This document shows, piece after piece, positions 45,258-52,373 of a stretch of 52,494 nt of DNA (the first letter of the stretch is position 1; each line of letters opens with the position of its first letter). The stretch covers positions 1 through 52,494 of the forward strand of contig CAIMFY010000030.1 in assembly GCA_903840415.1 (NCBI GenBank), given 5' to 3'. Position numbers and translations under genes: made by a program. The notes below the pieces were generated by a model. The model was not told the origin of the DNA and ran no database searches. It was given only the letters and a program-made list of their open reading frames with translations. Source of the stretch: an uncultured Opitutia bacterium. GTDB taxonomy: Bacteria > Verrucomicrobiota > Verrucomicrobiia > Opitutales > Opitutaceae.

Positions 45258-46118
45258 ATGCCGTTCTTCAAATATTTCCCCCCTGAACGGATTGACGTAA
45301 TTGAACGCGGTCTGCTCCGCTTCACTCCGGCTAATGAGTTCAACGACCCATTCGAGTGCCTGTCCGACTCGCGCTTAATTGAAGATCCGCGCTGGCAGCG
45401 GCAAATCGAAGATCATTGCGTGACAGCTATGATGGCCGACCCCGAAGTCCGGCGTCGCAATAGCCATCTCAACTCTGCGGATTTTGAGACGGAGGTGCGT
45501 AGAGTTAGTCGGGAGCGTTATGCGCTCCGTATGCCCGAGCTGAAGGCACTGGCTCGTGACCAACTCGCTGCCGCGCGGCTGCCATTCCGCATCCTTTGTC
45601 TCGCGCAAGTGTCGCCCGAATCAGCGGACGCATTTCTAATGTGGGGTCACTACACCAAAAACCACTACGGTTTCGTCGTCGAATTTGATGACAATCACCA
45701 GTGGTTCACCAATCATCTTCCCATCACGGGCGAGCCCCATGATGCCGGGCCGGTGCAATACCAGCAGTCTCGACCGGGGTGGGACTTCGACGCCGCCGGC
45801 AACGCCCAGCCGCGGCGCGAGTTTGTCTTCACCAAGTCGCCGCATTGGGCGTATGAGCACGAATACCGGTTGATCCGCTTCGCAGGCACACCGGGATTGG
45901 AGGCCGCGAACGTCCATTCGCTCGTGCCATTTCCGCTTGAGGCAATCCGTGCGATCACTCTTGGGATCAATTGTGTGGCGGAAACGAGAGATCGGATCGT
46001 CGCGGCCTGCCTGCGTCATCGCTTGAGCGACGTTCGCGTCAGGCAGGCGCAGATTCATCCCGACGAGTTCCTCCTTACGGTCCGCGACTGCAATCCTGCT
46101 GAGGAACTTCAGCCGTGA
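45258..46118 (+). CDS. DUF2971 family protein
   Basis: A 286-residue protein opening with the DUF2971 signature MPFFKYFPPERIDVIERGLL followed by RFTPANEFNDPFEC. Later family blocks are FRILCLAQVSPESADAFLMW, GHYTKNHYGFVVEFD, and FVFTKSPHWAYEHEYRLIR. The domain is scattered across bacterial accessory regions and is often seen next to defence genes; its activity is not known. Its stop overlaps the start of the next gene by 4 bp (GTGA), forming a two-gene unit. Confidence 0.88.
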   Translation: MPFFKYFPPERIDVIERGLLRFTPANEFNDPFECLSDSRLIEDPRWQRQIEDHCVTAMMADPEVRRRNSHLNSADFETEVRRVSRERYALRMPELKALARDQLAAARLPFRILCLAQVSPESADAFLMWGHYTKNHYGFVVEFDDNHQWFTNHLPITGEPHDAGPVQYQQSRPGWDFDAAGNAQPRREFVFTKSPHWAYEHEYRLIRFAGTPGLEAANVHSLVPFPLEAIRAITLGINCVAETRDRIVAACLRHRLSDVRVRQAQIHPDEFLLTVRDCNPAEELQP

Positions 46119-46789
46119 GTATCATCGCAATTTCTAGCCCGACCATGACTACCCACCATTCGATGCACTTGAAGCTTCCGTCGAACGCTCCGTTTGACGG
46201 CCCTAACTATCTCACGTCCTTTGTGGGCATTCATGTCCGGCCGCTCGCGAGCAAGTTGCGGTTTTTTTGGTTTACAAAATACGGTCGGCCCGGCGCCGGG
46301 GAGGTGAAATTTAGGTTTTCGACTGACGACTATGAAGGCATCCGAAAGGACATTGAAGCGATCGAAGGCATGTTTCAGCACGGAGACGATGGCTGTGGAG
46401 ACTACAACTACGTGGGAGACCTCGGTGGAGAGCGCTTCCTCGCGCCGGGCAGACGTGCGACCGACCAAGCGGCGCGGGCCTTATTAGTCTACGAATTCCT
46501 CACGGCTGGCGCACGCCTGTTCGTCGATTGCATTGAGCCCGACGGCGCGGGCTGGAAAGCAGAGGAGGAAATCACCTCGAACTACAATCGCGAGACTCCG
46601 ATGGAGACCTTCCACCATCTCTTCTGCAACATGACCACCGTGCCGACTTGGGCGGCAGTCCTCCAGTTGCCCGGACAGCAGCCGAATGCCTTGGGGCCGC
46701 TAATGGTCGTTTCGGACCTGGAGTCGCGCGGCATCATGAAAGCCGATTCACGCGTTGCACTCGTCAATCTGCCGCGAATCGTCCACTGA
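46115..46789 (+). CDS. Unrecognised protein coupled to the DUF2971 gene
   Basis: A 224-residue cytoplasmic protein from GTG 46115 overlapping the DUF2971 stop. Composition and the tight overlap argue it is real. Segments such as LTSFVGIHVRPLASKLRFFW, GEVKFRFSTDDYEGIRKDIE and the Cys-containing HGDDGCGDYNYVGD look like a folded alpha/beta protein, but I do not recognise a family. Convergent with the next gene, 43 bp away. Confidence 0.7.
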   Translation: MSIIAISSPTMTTHHSMHLKLPSNAPFDGPNYLTSFVGIHVRPLASKLRFFWFTKYGRPGAGEVKFRFSTDDYEGIRKDIEAIEGMFQHGDDGCGDYNYVGDLGGERFLAPGRRATDQAARALLVYEFLTAGARLFVDCIEPDGAGWKAEEEITSNYNRETPMETFHHLFCNMTTVPTWAAVLQLPGQQPNALGPLMVVSDLESRGIMKADSRVALVNLPRIVH

Positions 46790-46832
46790 AGCAGACTACT
46801 CTGAAGGGACAGCGCGTGCGCCGCCGCTCGAG

Positions 46833-48029
46833 CTACCTGCGCTGATATTTTTCAAAGAGTCGCTGAAAGAACGCCACGACCCTCGCTTCGCCCGCTTCGC
46901 CATCCAATTCAGCCCCGCCGAATCGGAAGATCTCATAGCCGGTAAGCTTCAGGTCGCGGTCCGCGGAAACCATTTCCGCATATCGTGCGGGCGAAGCGTG
47001 ATCGCCATCGGCATAGTGCTGCTTGCCGTCCACTTCGATCACGATTCGGTGCAGGTGGGAAAGCAGGATGAGGAAATCCATCCGCTGCCGGGGCAACAGC
47101 TGGTCGCCCCGCCGCTCGCGTTGCGTATAGGGATCGTAGTGGAGATAGACCTGCGGCACGAGAGCCGGCAGACCGCCGCCCAAGGAATCGAGGCTGCGAA
47201 AATAGGTCCGGAAAAGCAGTTTCTCCGGTGGTGATGCAAGTGACTGCGCGAGGCGCTTGTAGAGGGATACAGCGGTCTCCCGCACCGCGGGATTGAGACC
47301 GTTCTTCCGCGCCCACCACGCCACCAAGTCAGTCCAGAGCAACCCACGGCTGGGAATTGGATCATCGAACACGAGGCAGAATTCCTCGTTGCGCACGATC
47401 TTGATGTCGTTGCTCACGGCGTCGATGAGCACAAGTTCCGGCTTCGGCCCATTGGCTGCGAAGATCAGGTTCTTCGCCTTTCCGGCCACGCCACCGACCA
47501 AGGCCACAAGGCGGTAGACGGGATACCCCGACTGCTCCTCCACCGGGCGCAGCGCGTAACCCGCACGCGCGAGATGACCGTTAATTTTTTCCGCGTAACG
47601 CTGCTGGTCCGGTTCGTCGCGCACCAGCGGCGCGACGACCATTTCCAGACATTTTCCAAACCGGCGGTCGGAAACCCCGCGCGCGCCCAACTCCTCGAAC
47701 AAATCGGAGGTGGTCCAGTCGTCATTACGGACCATGTGGCGATCGATGGCGTCCGCGACCGTGACCGTCCCGCCGAAGGATTCGGCGTCAGGCCGCCGCA
47801 TTTCCGGCAGCGGCCAGACGCGACTAAGAAAATCCACCACTCCCAAGTGCCCGCTCAAATTGCCGAGCTGTTCCAATTCGCGGATGATCGCCCGCCGGGT
47901 GATCTCATCGATGCGGTAAGGGACACTCGGCTTCACCACCTCCATCGCCTCTTCCAAACCGTAGGTGCGGTAGCGGCTCACTACTTTTTCGCCGAGCACA
48001 GCCAAATCGGAATGGCTCATGCCATTCAC
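46833..48029 (-). CDS. AbiJ-NTD3-like protein with C-terminal PD-(D/E)XK-type nuclease
   Basis: A 398-residue two-part protein. Residues 38-170 resemble the AbiJ N-terminal domain 3: RIDEITRRAIIRELEQLG, GVVDFLSRVWPLPEM, and the D-x-x-x-H-x-x-x-N-D-W block IDRHMVRNDDWTTSDLFEEL. Residues about 310-395 look like a VSR/DUF559-type nuclease: RQRMDFLILL (Asp318), IVIEVDGKQHY (Glu332 and Lys336, E-x-D-G-K), then DLKLTGYEIFRFGGAEL. AbiJ-NTD domains belong to abortive-infection-like proteins that sense phage and act through the C-terminal effector, so this is a candidate one-gene defence system. Start: GTG 48029 or ATG 48020; the frame stays open about 75 bp further upstream with protein-like sequence, so the N-terminus may be longer. 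Confidence 0.75.
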   Translation of the reverse strand: MNGMSHSDLAVLGEKVVSRYRTYGLEEAMEVVKPSVPYRIDEITRRAIIRELEQLGNLSGHLGVVDFLSRVWPLPEMRRPDAESFGGTVTVADAIDRHMVRNDDWTTSDLFEELGARGVSDRRFGKCLEMVVAPLVRDEPDQQRYAEKINGHLARAGYALRPVEEQSGYPVYRLVALVGGVAGKAKNLIFAANGPKPELVLIDAVSNDIKIVRNEEFCLVFDDPIPSRGLLWTDLVAWWARKNGLNPAVRETAVSLYKRLAQSLASPPEKLLFRTYFRSLDSLGGGLPALVPQVYLHYDPYTQRERRGDQLLPRQRMDFLILLSHLHRIVIEVDGKQHYADGDHASPARYAEMVSADRDLKLTGYEIFRFGGAELDGEAGEARVVAFFQRLFEKYQRR

Positions 48030-48511
48030 CCGCTCCTCGACATAGCGGCGCTTGCTCTGGAAGGCCGCCTGTGCCGTGCCGGCGGCTAGGCTCGAGCCCG
48101 TGTGTCAGACGAATGAGAAGGCCTGGTTCGAGGTCGTGTGGTCGGGAATCGGGGCCGAGTTCGCCGCCTACATGGCGAATCGTGGCGCCGACCACCAAAC
48201 GGACGCCTGTGCGGCGTTACGTTCCATTGTGCAGTTTTCTTTGCCGAACAAAGTCGGCGCGGTAGAGAACAGCGCCCGGGGAATTAGAATTAAACTAACC
48301 TCAACAGAAGTTGAACAACGCGCCGCCAAAAAAATGCGGAACGATCTTCGGCTTCGCGCGCTTCGAGCGTTCCGGTCGACCATTGCGCACGCTGCCTCCA
48401 TTCCGGCGTTACGTAATTTCGAAACGGCGTTTCAAGCGGCTGAGTAAGATTGTGGCGCCGGTCCATTGCGGCATTTGTTCTTTAGGCATACTCGAAAAAT
48501 CGACGGCTCCG
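48030..48511. other. Spacer upstream of the AbiJ-like gene, no supported gene
   Basis: About 480 bp. A plus-strand frame (48052-48447) is open and moderately protein-like (NEKAWFEVVWSGIGAEFAAY) but has no recognised motif and lies between two minus-strand genes. TCAAC-AGAA-GTTGA (48300-48313) is a small palindrome. It should contain the promoter of the AbiJ-like gene and the end of the hip transcript. Confidence 0.4.
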
Positions 48512-49447
48512 TCAGGCTTGTTCAAGGCCGAGTTGAATTCGTCGCTTGGCCAGCAACGCAAGATACCGAGCCTTCATCTCAGCGGAGAGAAAACTGGTTT
48601 CGATCCGCGCGGGCCAACCCGCGCAGGCGGCCGCGAACCGCGCTCGGATCTGCTCAATGAGAGCGGGAGTGAAGCCAAGCCGCTCGGCGGCGAGATACCG
48701 CCAGAAGTCATTCGCGCGGAGATTGGATTTCTTGCCGCGTAGCGGCAGCGCCATCTCCTCCCGGCTTTTTGGGTTGGGGATGGTCGAATTGAGCAGGTCG
48801 TAAGCCGGCGAAAGCTCCACCTTGTCGTTGCGCGTGATGAGCGACCAGTTTTTCAGGTGCATGTCCTCGTTGCCGGTCAGAAACGCACACAACAGCCGGT
48901 CGAAGAATTTCATCCGCTCCAGCGCGGGGAAAGTGCAGAACTGGTTGATGATTTCGATCAGCCGCTCGGTGCTGGAATCATACTTCGTGTCGCGGCTGGC
49001 GCCGCTTAGCTGCGCGAAATCTTCGACCGGTTGCTTGTTCCAGCCGGCCCGGTCGAAGCGGCGCACGAAGTAGGAGCGGGTCTGGTCGGAATTGAGCAGA
49101 AGTCCGTGCACCGGCACTTCTATTTCCAAGGTCGCCGCGAGCGACATCGTGAGCGCCTCGTTCTCTGGGAGTTCGGCAAAGACGAGGTGAGGCGGCTTGA
49201 CGATATACCGACCTCCGTTGTCCACAATTTCCATCCGACCTTCGGTCGCTCGCAACACGGTGCTGACCTTCGGCTGCATGCCTTGGATCGACATCTTCAC
49301 CGACCGTGCGGCGGCTTCCTCGATCAATTGTTCGCGGGTATACGGTAGCGGGGCCAAGGACGGGAGCCGCCGGTCAAGCAACCGCAGGCCCGCTGGAGAA
49401 TAAGGCCCGGGCCCTTCCCACGGGGCATTGGTGATCAGGCATCTCAT
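48512..49447 (-). CDS. hipT: HipT kinase toxin of a tripartite HipBST system
   Basis: A 311-residue HipA-fold Ser/Thr kinase lacking the N-terminal subdomain of full-length HipA, as in HipT. The Gly-rich loop carries the autophosphorylation-type motif S53-I-Q55 in VKMSIQGMQPKV (E. coli HipT has S-I-S here). ATP-binding Lys is in GRYIVKPPH (K84). The catalytic loop is GNEDMHLKNW (Asp195, Asn200) and the metal Asp217 is in LSPAYDLLNS. HipT of E. coli O127:H6 phosphorylates tryptophanyl-tRNA synthetase and arrests translation; the target here is only inferred. Start overlaps the hipS stop by 4 bp (ATGA). Confidence 0.92.
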   Translation of the reverse strand: MRCLITNAPWEGPGPYSPAGLRLLDRRLPSLAPLPYTREQLIEEAAARSVKMSIQGMQPKVSTVLRATEGRMEIVDNGGRYIVKPPHLVFAELPENEALTMSLAATLEIEVPVHGLLLNSDQTRSYFVRRFDRAGWNKQPVEDFAQLSGASRDTKYDSSTERLIEIINQFCTFPALERMKFFDRLLCAFLTGNEDMHLKNWSLITRNDKVELSPAYDLLNSTIPNPKSREEMALPLRGKKSNLRANDFWRYLAAERLGFTPALIEQIRARFAAACAGWPARIETSFLSAEMKARYLALLAKRRIQLGLEQA

Positions 49448-49752
49448 TTGGCGGCCTCAATGCGGAGTGAACCGACGACGTCATGTCCGACCGCGAGCAA
49501 CTGGCCGAACAAGTCGCGGCGGTCCAGCTTGCGGATACGGAGCAACCCATCGAGCTGCACTCCCTCCGGCAGCAACCCTTCAAGCGGTGCCGGGAATTGC
49601 GGGAATTCCCACACCGTTTGGTTTGTCGGCATGGTGAGCGAGACCGGCTCGCCTCGGAACTCCGGCGCATAAGTGAAGCGATAGGAGCCGTCGTCTCGGG
49701 CCTCGAGGATGCCGGCCAGTTGATCTTGCTGATAGATTCGCGCGGTCTTCAT
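49444..49752 (-). CDS. hipS: HipS, HipA N-terminal-like antitoxin subunit
   Basis: A 102-residue protein equal to the N-terminal subdomain-1 of HipA: MKTARIYQQDQLAGILEARD, GSYRFTYAPEFRGEPVSLTM, FPQFPAPLEGLLPEGVQLDG and LFGQLLAVGHDVVGSLRI. In HipBST systems this separate subunit, not HipB, neutralises the kinase. It overlaps hipB (ATGA, 49749-49752) and hipT (49444-49447) by 4 bp each, so the three are translationally coupled in the order B-S-T. Confidence 0.92.
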   Translation of the reverse strand: MKTARIYQQDQLAGILEARDDGSYRFTYAPEFRGEPVSLTMPTNQTVWEFPQFPAPLEGLLPEGVQLDGLLRIRKLDRRDLFGQLLAVGHDVVGSLRIEAAK

Positions 49753-50078
49753 GATGAACGGGTCGTCTTGGACGAGCGAGTTGTGGGCGAGGATGACCCT
49801 GACGAGGGGGACGGTGATGATGCTGGTGATGGCGGCTCTTCTGACGCTGCTGTCGGTCGTGATGCTGACGCCATGCGCTCAATGAGCGGACTCCGCCATT
49901 CTACTGTGATATTTAGCACGTGAAAGAGTTTCTGGAGCGTATCCCATTGCACAGACTCCTTGCCGTGCTCCAGATCCCACACGACGGTTTTGCCCACACC
50001 GGCGAGTTTCGCCAATTGGATTTGAGCCAATCCCGCCTTCTGGCGATGGTTTCTGATGAGTTGTCCTAAAGGTATCAT
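49749..50078 (-). CDS. hipB: HipB, HTH antitoxin/autoregulator with Ser/Pro-rich tail
   Basis: A 109-residue XRE-family DNA-binding protein. Residues 1-60 are the helix-turn-helix (LGQLIRNHRQKAGLAQIQLA, then KLAGVGKTVVWDLEHGKESV and LQKLFHVLNITVEW), the standard HipB fold. Residues 70-109 are low-complexity Ser/Pro/Thr (PPSPASSPSPSSGSSSP), unlike compact HipB proteins. It should bind operators upstream of the operon and repress it, and augment HipS. The operators proposed at 50085-50231 lie just upstream of its start. Confidence 0.9.
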   Translation of the reverse strand: MIPLGQLIRNHRQKAGLAQIQLAKLAGVGKTVVWDLEHGKESVQWDTLQKLFHVLNITVEWRSPLIERMASASRPTAASEEPPSPASSPSPSSGSSSPTTRSSKTTRSS

Positions 50079-50084
50079 TGCTGC

Positions 50085-50231
50085 TTTAGCGGTAATAAGT
50101 CTATTAAACGTTGTTTCGCAAGGCGAAAATAATGAATAGCTAAAATAGTTACCTCTTAAGCGGTAATAATATTATGTTTTAACGCGGATTTATTGATTAT
50201 GCAGAGAAAAATTGCTATATTTACCGCTAAG
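50085..50231. promoter_or_regulatory. Three putative HipB operators in an AT-rich promoter region
   Basis: TTTAGCGGTAATAA (50085-50098), TTAAGCGGTAATAA (50156-50169) and, inverted, TTTACCGCTAAG (50220-50231) share the near-palindromic core TTAGCGGTAA. The first is 7 bp from the hipB start codon. Between them, TTTCGC-AAG-GCGAAA (50114-50128) is a further palindrome. The region is far more AT-rich than its surroundings. Binding is inferred from repetition and position. Confidence 0.6.
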
Positions 50232-50401
50232 GCGGTGTTTTCTTGTTCCGGTAATCCCCGCTACTGCGCCTCGATCTTTGCACCACTCACGCCGTCCATC
50301 GACTGATGTTCGATCCGGATCGCCGGTATCGTCGAAGTCCATTTTCGCGTCGAGCCTGATGACGTGAATGGGAATCCGTGGATGGTGCGGCAATGACTTG
50401 A

Positions 50402-50749
50402 TCACCAGCGCCGGCGGCGGCCGGACCTGGCGGGGGCGTGACTGGCACCAGCGCCCGCGGCAAGAGCGAGAAAGAACAAGGCGCCCATTAGCAGACACCA
50501 GCCCACATAAAGAATGCTGCCAACCCATAGTGCGCCGCCGACCATAAAGATCAGCTTCGTAATGAGCGTGGCCGCCCGCTGGTCGGCGGGAACCGGGCGC
50601 AATCCGATGAACCAGTCATACATGACGCGCCAGACGAGGCCGCCGCCGGCGGACCAGCCCGCGACCTTCCACTCGCCGCCGAGTACGGCGAGCCATGCGA
50701 CGGTCAGTGGGATGATGGCAAGTGGCTCGTTTGAGAGCACGCGTATCAA
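50402..50749 (-). CDS. Membrane protein, N-terminally truncated or misassigned start
   Basis: From TTG 50749, 115 residues with three hydrophobic stretches (LAIIPLTVAWLAVLGG, KLIFMVGGALWVGSILYVGW and LLMGALFFLALAAGAG). The frame is open upstream into the broken integrase with protein-like codons (LPYTEDGFTCFLSPTFYLIR) but no ATG or GTG, so the true N-terminus seems lost at the junction near 50806. I do not recognise a family. Confidence 0.5.
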   Translation of the reverse strand: MIRVLSNEPLAIIPLTVAWLAVLGGEWKVAGWSAGGGLVWRVMYDWFIGLRPVPADQRAATLITKLIFMVGGALWVGSILYVGWCLLMGALFFLALAAGAGASHAPARSGRRRRW

Positions 50750-50970
50750 ATAGAATGTCGGGCTCAGGAAACAGGTGAAGCCGTCCTCCGTGTAAGGGAG
50801 GGCGGAACCCGCAGGCCGCAGCCGTAAATCAGGTCAACGAGCAACCGGGTTGGCGTGTGCGGCCGGTCTACCACGGCCGCTCGGAAGCGCACAAACTGCT
50901 CCCGCGATGGTGCGACGCGTTCGTGGATCGGCCGCTTGGCCCGCATGGCGTTCACGTCGCCCAGCGGCTT

Positions 50971-51023
50971 GCCCAGACGTTTTAATGAACCGCGCGCAGC
51001 GGCGGTTCGGGAAAGTGTTGGGC
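50971..51023 (-). other. attC-like recombination site of the cassette inside intI
   Basis: On the minus strand: R'' GCCCAAC (51023-51017), arm ACTTTCCC, inner stem GAACCGC, 8-base loop, GCGGTTC, spacer ATTAAAAC, then GTCTGGGC at the junction with intI. R'' is the exact complement of GTTGGGC at the other end of the insert (51538-51544), the relation required of a cassette's own ends. The R' at the intI junction differs by one extra C (TCTGGGC for TTGGGC), attributable to drift. Total about 53 nt, short but within the attC range. Confidence 0.7.
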
Positions 51024-51543
51024 GCTTTCGTCATTTTTCTATGCGCTCAATCAACGCGTCTTTTCTCAATTCGAACAGCACCTTCTTTTTAACCGTCGGA
51101 CAACAGTCAGCATCCGATTCTCCGTAGTAAAGTGCGTTTACCAGAATGCCACTCGAAGTCATACTAATCGACTCATAACTTCTGACTCCCTTGCCGCCAA
51201 AATGGGCGATTATCGGCTGGTCAGGAGAACGGGCTCGAATCAGGACAAAATCGTGGCTCCAATAATTGCCGCCGGCGCTGGTGAGCGAAGTGACGAGCAA
51301 CAAGTCGTTCACCCCGTCTCCATCGACATCGCCAATGATATAACGCCTCGCCGCGATATCTTCTTCCTGATCCTTATGCCTCGTGAGCCAATTTTTCACT
51401 GCGACATCCGCAGTTTGCGACAGCGAGAGGAGATGGAAGGACGACAGCCGCCGCGAGGCGATGCCCGGATCGACCTGCGCTTCGACCGCTCCGAATACGC
51501 AGAGAAGGAGAAGAAATCCCCGCAGCTTCATTTATTCGCCCAA
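50978..51543 (-). mobile_element. Integron gene cassette (566 bp) inserted in the integrase gene
   Basis: Minus-strand order: TTGGGCGAATAA, ATG (51531), a 166-codon gene, stop 8 bp before R'', attC-like hairpin ending in G. This is standard cassette layout: one promoterless gene with almost no leader and an attC tail. The crossover positions (between 51544 and 51543, and 50978 and 50977) follow the G^TT rule on the left exactly. Confidence 0.7.
51031..51531 (-). CDS. Cassette-encoded secreted protein with Asp-rich (VCBS/FG-GAP-like) motif
   Basis: A 166-residue protein with signal peptide MKLRGFLLLLCVFGAVEAQ. IIGDVDGDGVNDLLLVTS is a D-x-D-x-D-G calcium-type loop like those of FG-GAP/VCBS repeats; the rest (YWSHDFVLIRARSPDQPIIA, SESDADCCPTVKKKVLFEL) is unassigned. 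A Cys pair occurs near the C-terminus. Its stop codon lies next to the attC-like site. Function unknown, as for most integron cassette genes. Confidence 0.8.
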   Translation of the reverse strand: MKLRGFLLLLCVFGAVEAQVDPGIASRRLSSFHLLSLSQTADVAVKNWLTRHKDQEEDIAARRYIIGDVDGDGVNDLLLVTSLTSAGGNYWSHDFVLIRARSPDQPIIAHFGGKGVRSYESISMTSSGILVNALYYGESDADCCPTVKKKVLFELRKDALIERIEK

Positions 51544-51825
51544 CACATCTTTGTAGAGGAAGAGCAGCGCAGAAAATGCCTGGTTCTGCGACTTGGCCGA
51601 GTAAGAGCGTTTGGCCAGATTGGTGAGAAACGCCTCGGCTTTTCCCTCTGGCGCCTCGTCGCGGGGCCTTGCCTGACAAAAATCGTAATACCGGCCCGTC
51701 CAAAACGTGTAGGCATCCTCGGTGCAAAGGGAATAGTGGCGCAGACGCAATTTCGATTTTACCATCTCCAAGACCTCGATACGTGTTTTCATCGAGAATC
51801 CGAACCGCAGCTTTGCGCGTGCCAC

Positions 51826-52028
51826 CGGGGAAATCGCGATTTTAGACCTGCTTTTCTGTAAGAACCTGATAGCCGGAATACTGTGAATTTGATTAAACTG
51901 AACGGCTTAATCCGATTAAAACCAACCCTGAGTCACCCGAGGTTTCCCCGACCTCATTTTTCTTAAACTTCTATCCTGAAGAAGTATGCAACTTCGATTA
52001 AACCAACTCGGGTTGGCTTAGACAAACG
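51826..52028. promoter_or_regulatory. attI-like region between intI and the first cassette
   Basis: This AT-rich gap, in the position where integrons place attI and the cassette promoter, holds three direct copies of GATTAAA(A)CCAAC: 51891-51903 (GATTAAACTGAAC), 51914-51926 and 51996-52007. They could be integrase-binding direct repeats. It ends at G^TTCGGC (52028-52034), the likely attI/cassette junction. Inference from layout and repeats only. Confidence 0.5.
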
Positions 52029-52052
52029 TTCGGCAAAAGATAATCCCCTGAA

Positions 52053-52373
52053 ATGAAAATCACAGCCCTACTTGTAGTCATCTACATCGGGTTCATCGCC
52101 CTGAGCGTGGTTCAGTTGCGGCACGTTGCTGAGAATTCGGCGAAGCTAGAGTATGCGATCGATATGACGCGAAGGGTCGTGCGCGGTGATGTTGCTGGCG
52201 GCGCCGCGAGGACCGAGCAGATGTTGCGCGCCATGGAACCCGTGAGGTCGGACTTCGCTCAAGAGTCGAGGCTGTATGTCTACTTGGCGATGGGTTTGAC
52301 CCTTCCAATTGCTCTCCATTTGGCCCGCGAGTTTGAGCGACGCAAAAATGCCGAATCGGGTAGCCGGTGGTAA
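52053..52373 (+). CDS. First-cassette gene: small membrane protein, 3' end altered by intron
   Basis: A 106-residue protein with an N-terminal membrane segment (MKITALLVVIYIGFIALSVV), a short extracytoplasmic or coiled portion (RRVVRGDVAGGAARTEQMLR) and a second hydrophobic stretch (LYVYLAMGLTLPIALHLA). It starts 24 bp after the cassette's TTCGGC end. The final codons (SGSRW, stop) lie in the group II intron sequence, so the native C-terminus was probably a few residues different. No family recognised. Confidence 0.7.
   Translation: MKITALLVVIYIGFIALSVVQLRHVAENSAKLEYAIDMTRRVVRGDVAGGAARTEQMLRAMEPVRSDFAQESRLYVYLAMGLTLPIALHLAREFERRKNAESGSRW

Larger units (their letters stand above)
50806..51825 (-). 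pseudogene. intI: Integron integrase (IntI-type tyrosine recombinase), disrupted by a cassette and truncated
   Basis: Two same-strand fragments. 51544-51825 (GTG 51825 or ATG 51792) gives the SAM-like core-binding domain: VKSKLRLRHYSLCTEDAYTF, AEAFLTNLA and QNQAFSALLFLYKDVLG, characteristic of IntI. 50806-50977 resumes exactly where the first stops: LGKPLGDVNAMRAKRPIHER, then LLVDLIYGCGLRV, the start of the catalytic domain (IntI: RARRP...LLYGSGLRL). The C-terminal R-H-x-x-H-Y part is missing after 50806. Between the fragments sits a 566-bp insert with cassette structure. The gene is non-functional. Confidence 0.8.

Noticed and set aside
48052-48447. Plus-strand 131-codon frame upstream of the AbiJ-like gene
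   Set aside because: No recognised family and opposite to the local transcription; kept only as a note, since parts look protein-like.
50230-50260. attC-like CCGGAAC...ACCGC-CTTA-GCGGT near the hip operators
   Set aside because: No matching GTTCCGG box on the far side; the palindrome is better explained by the TTAGCGGTAA operator repeats.
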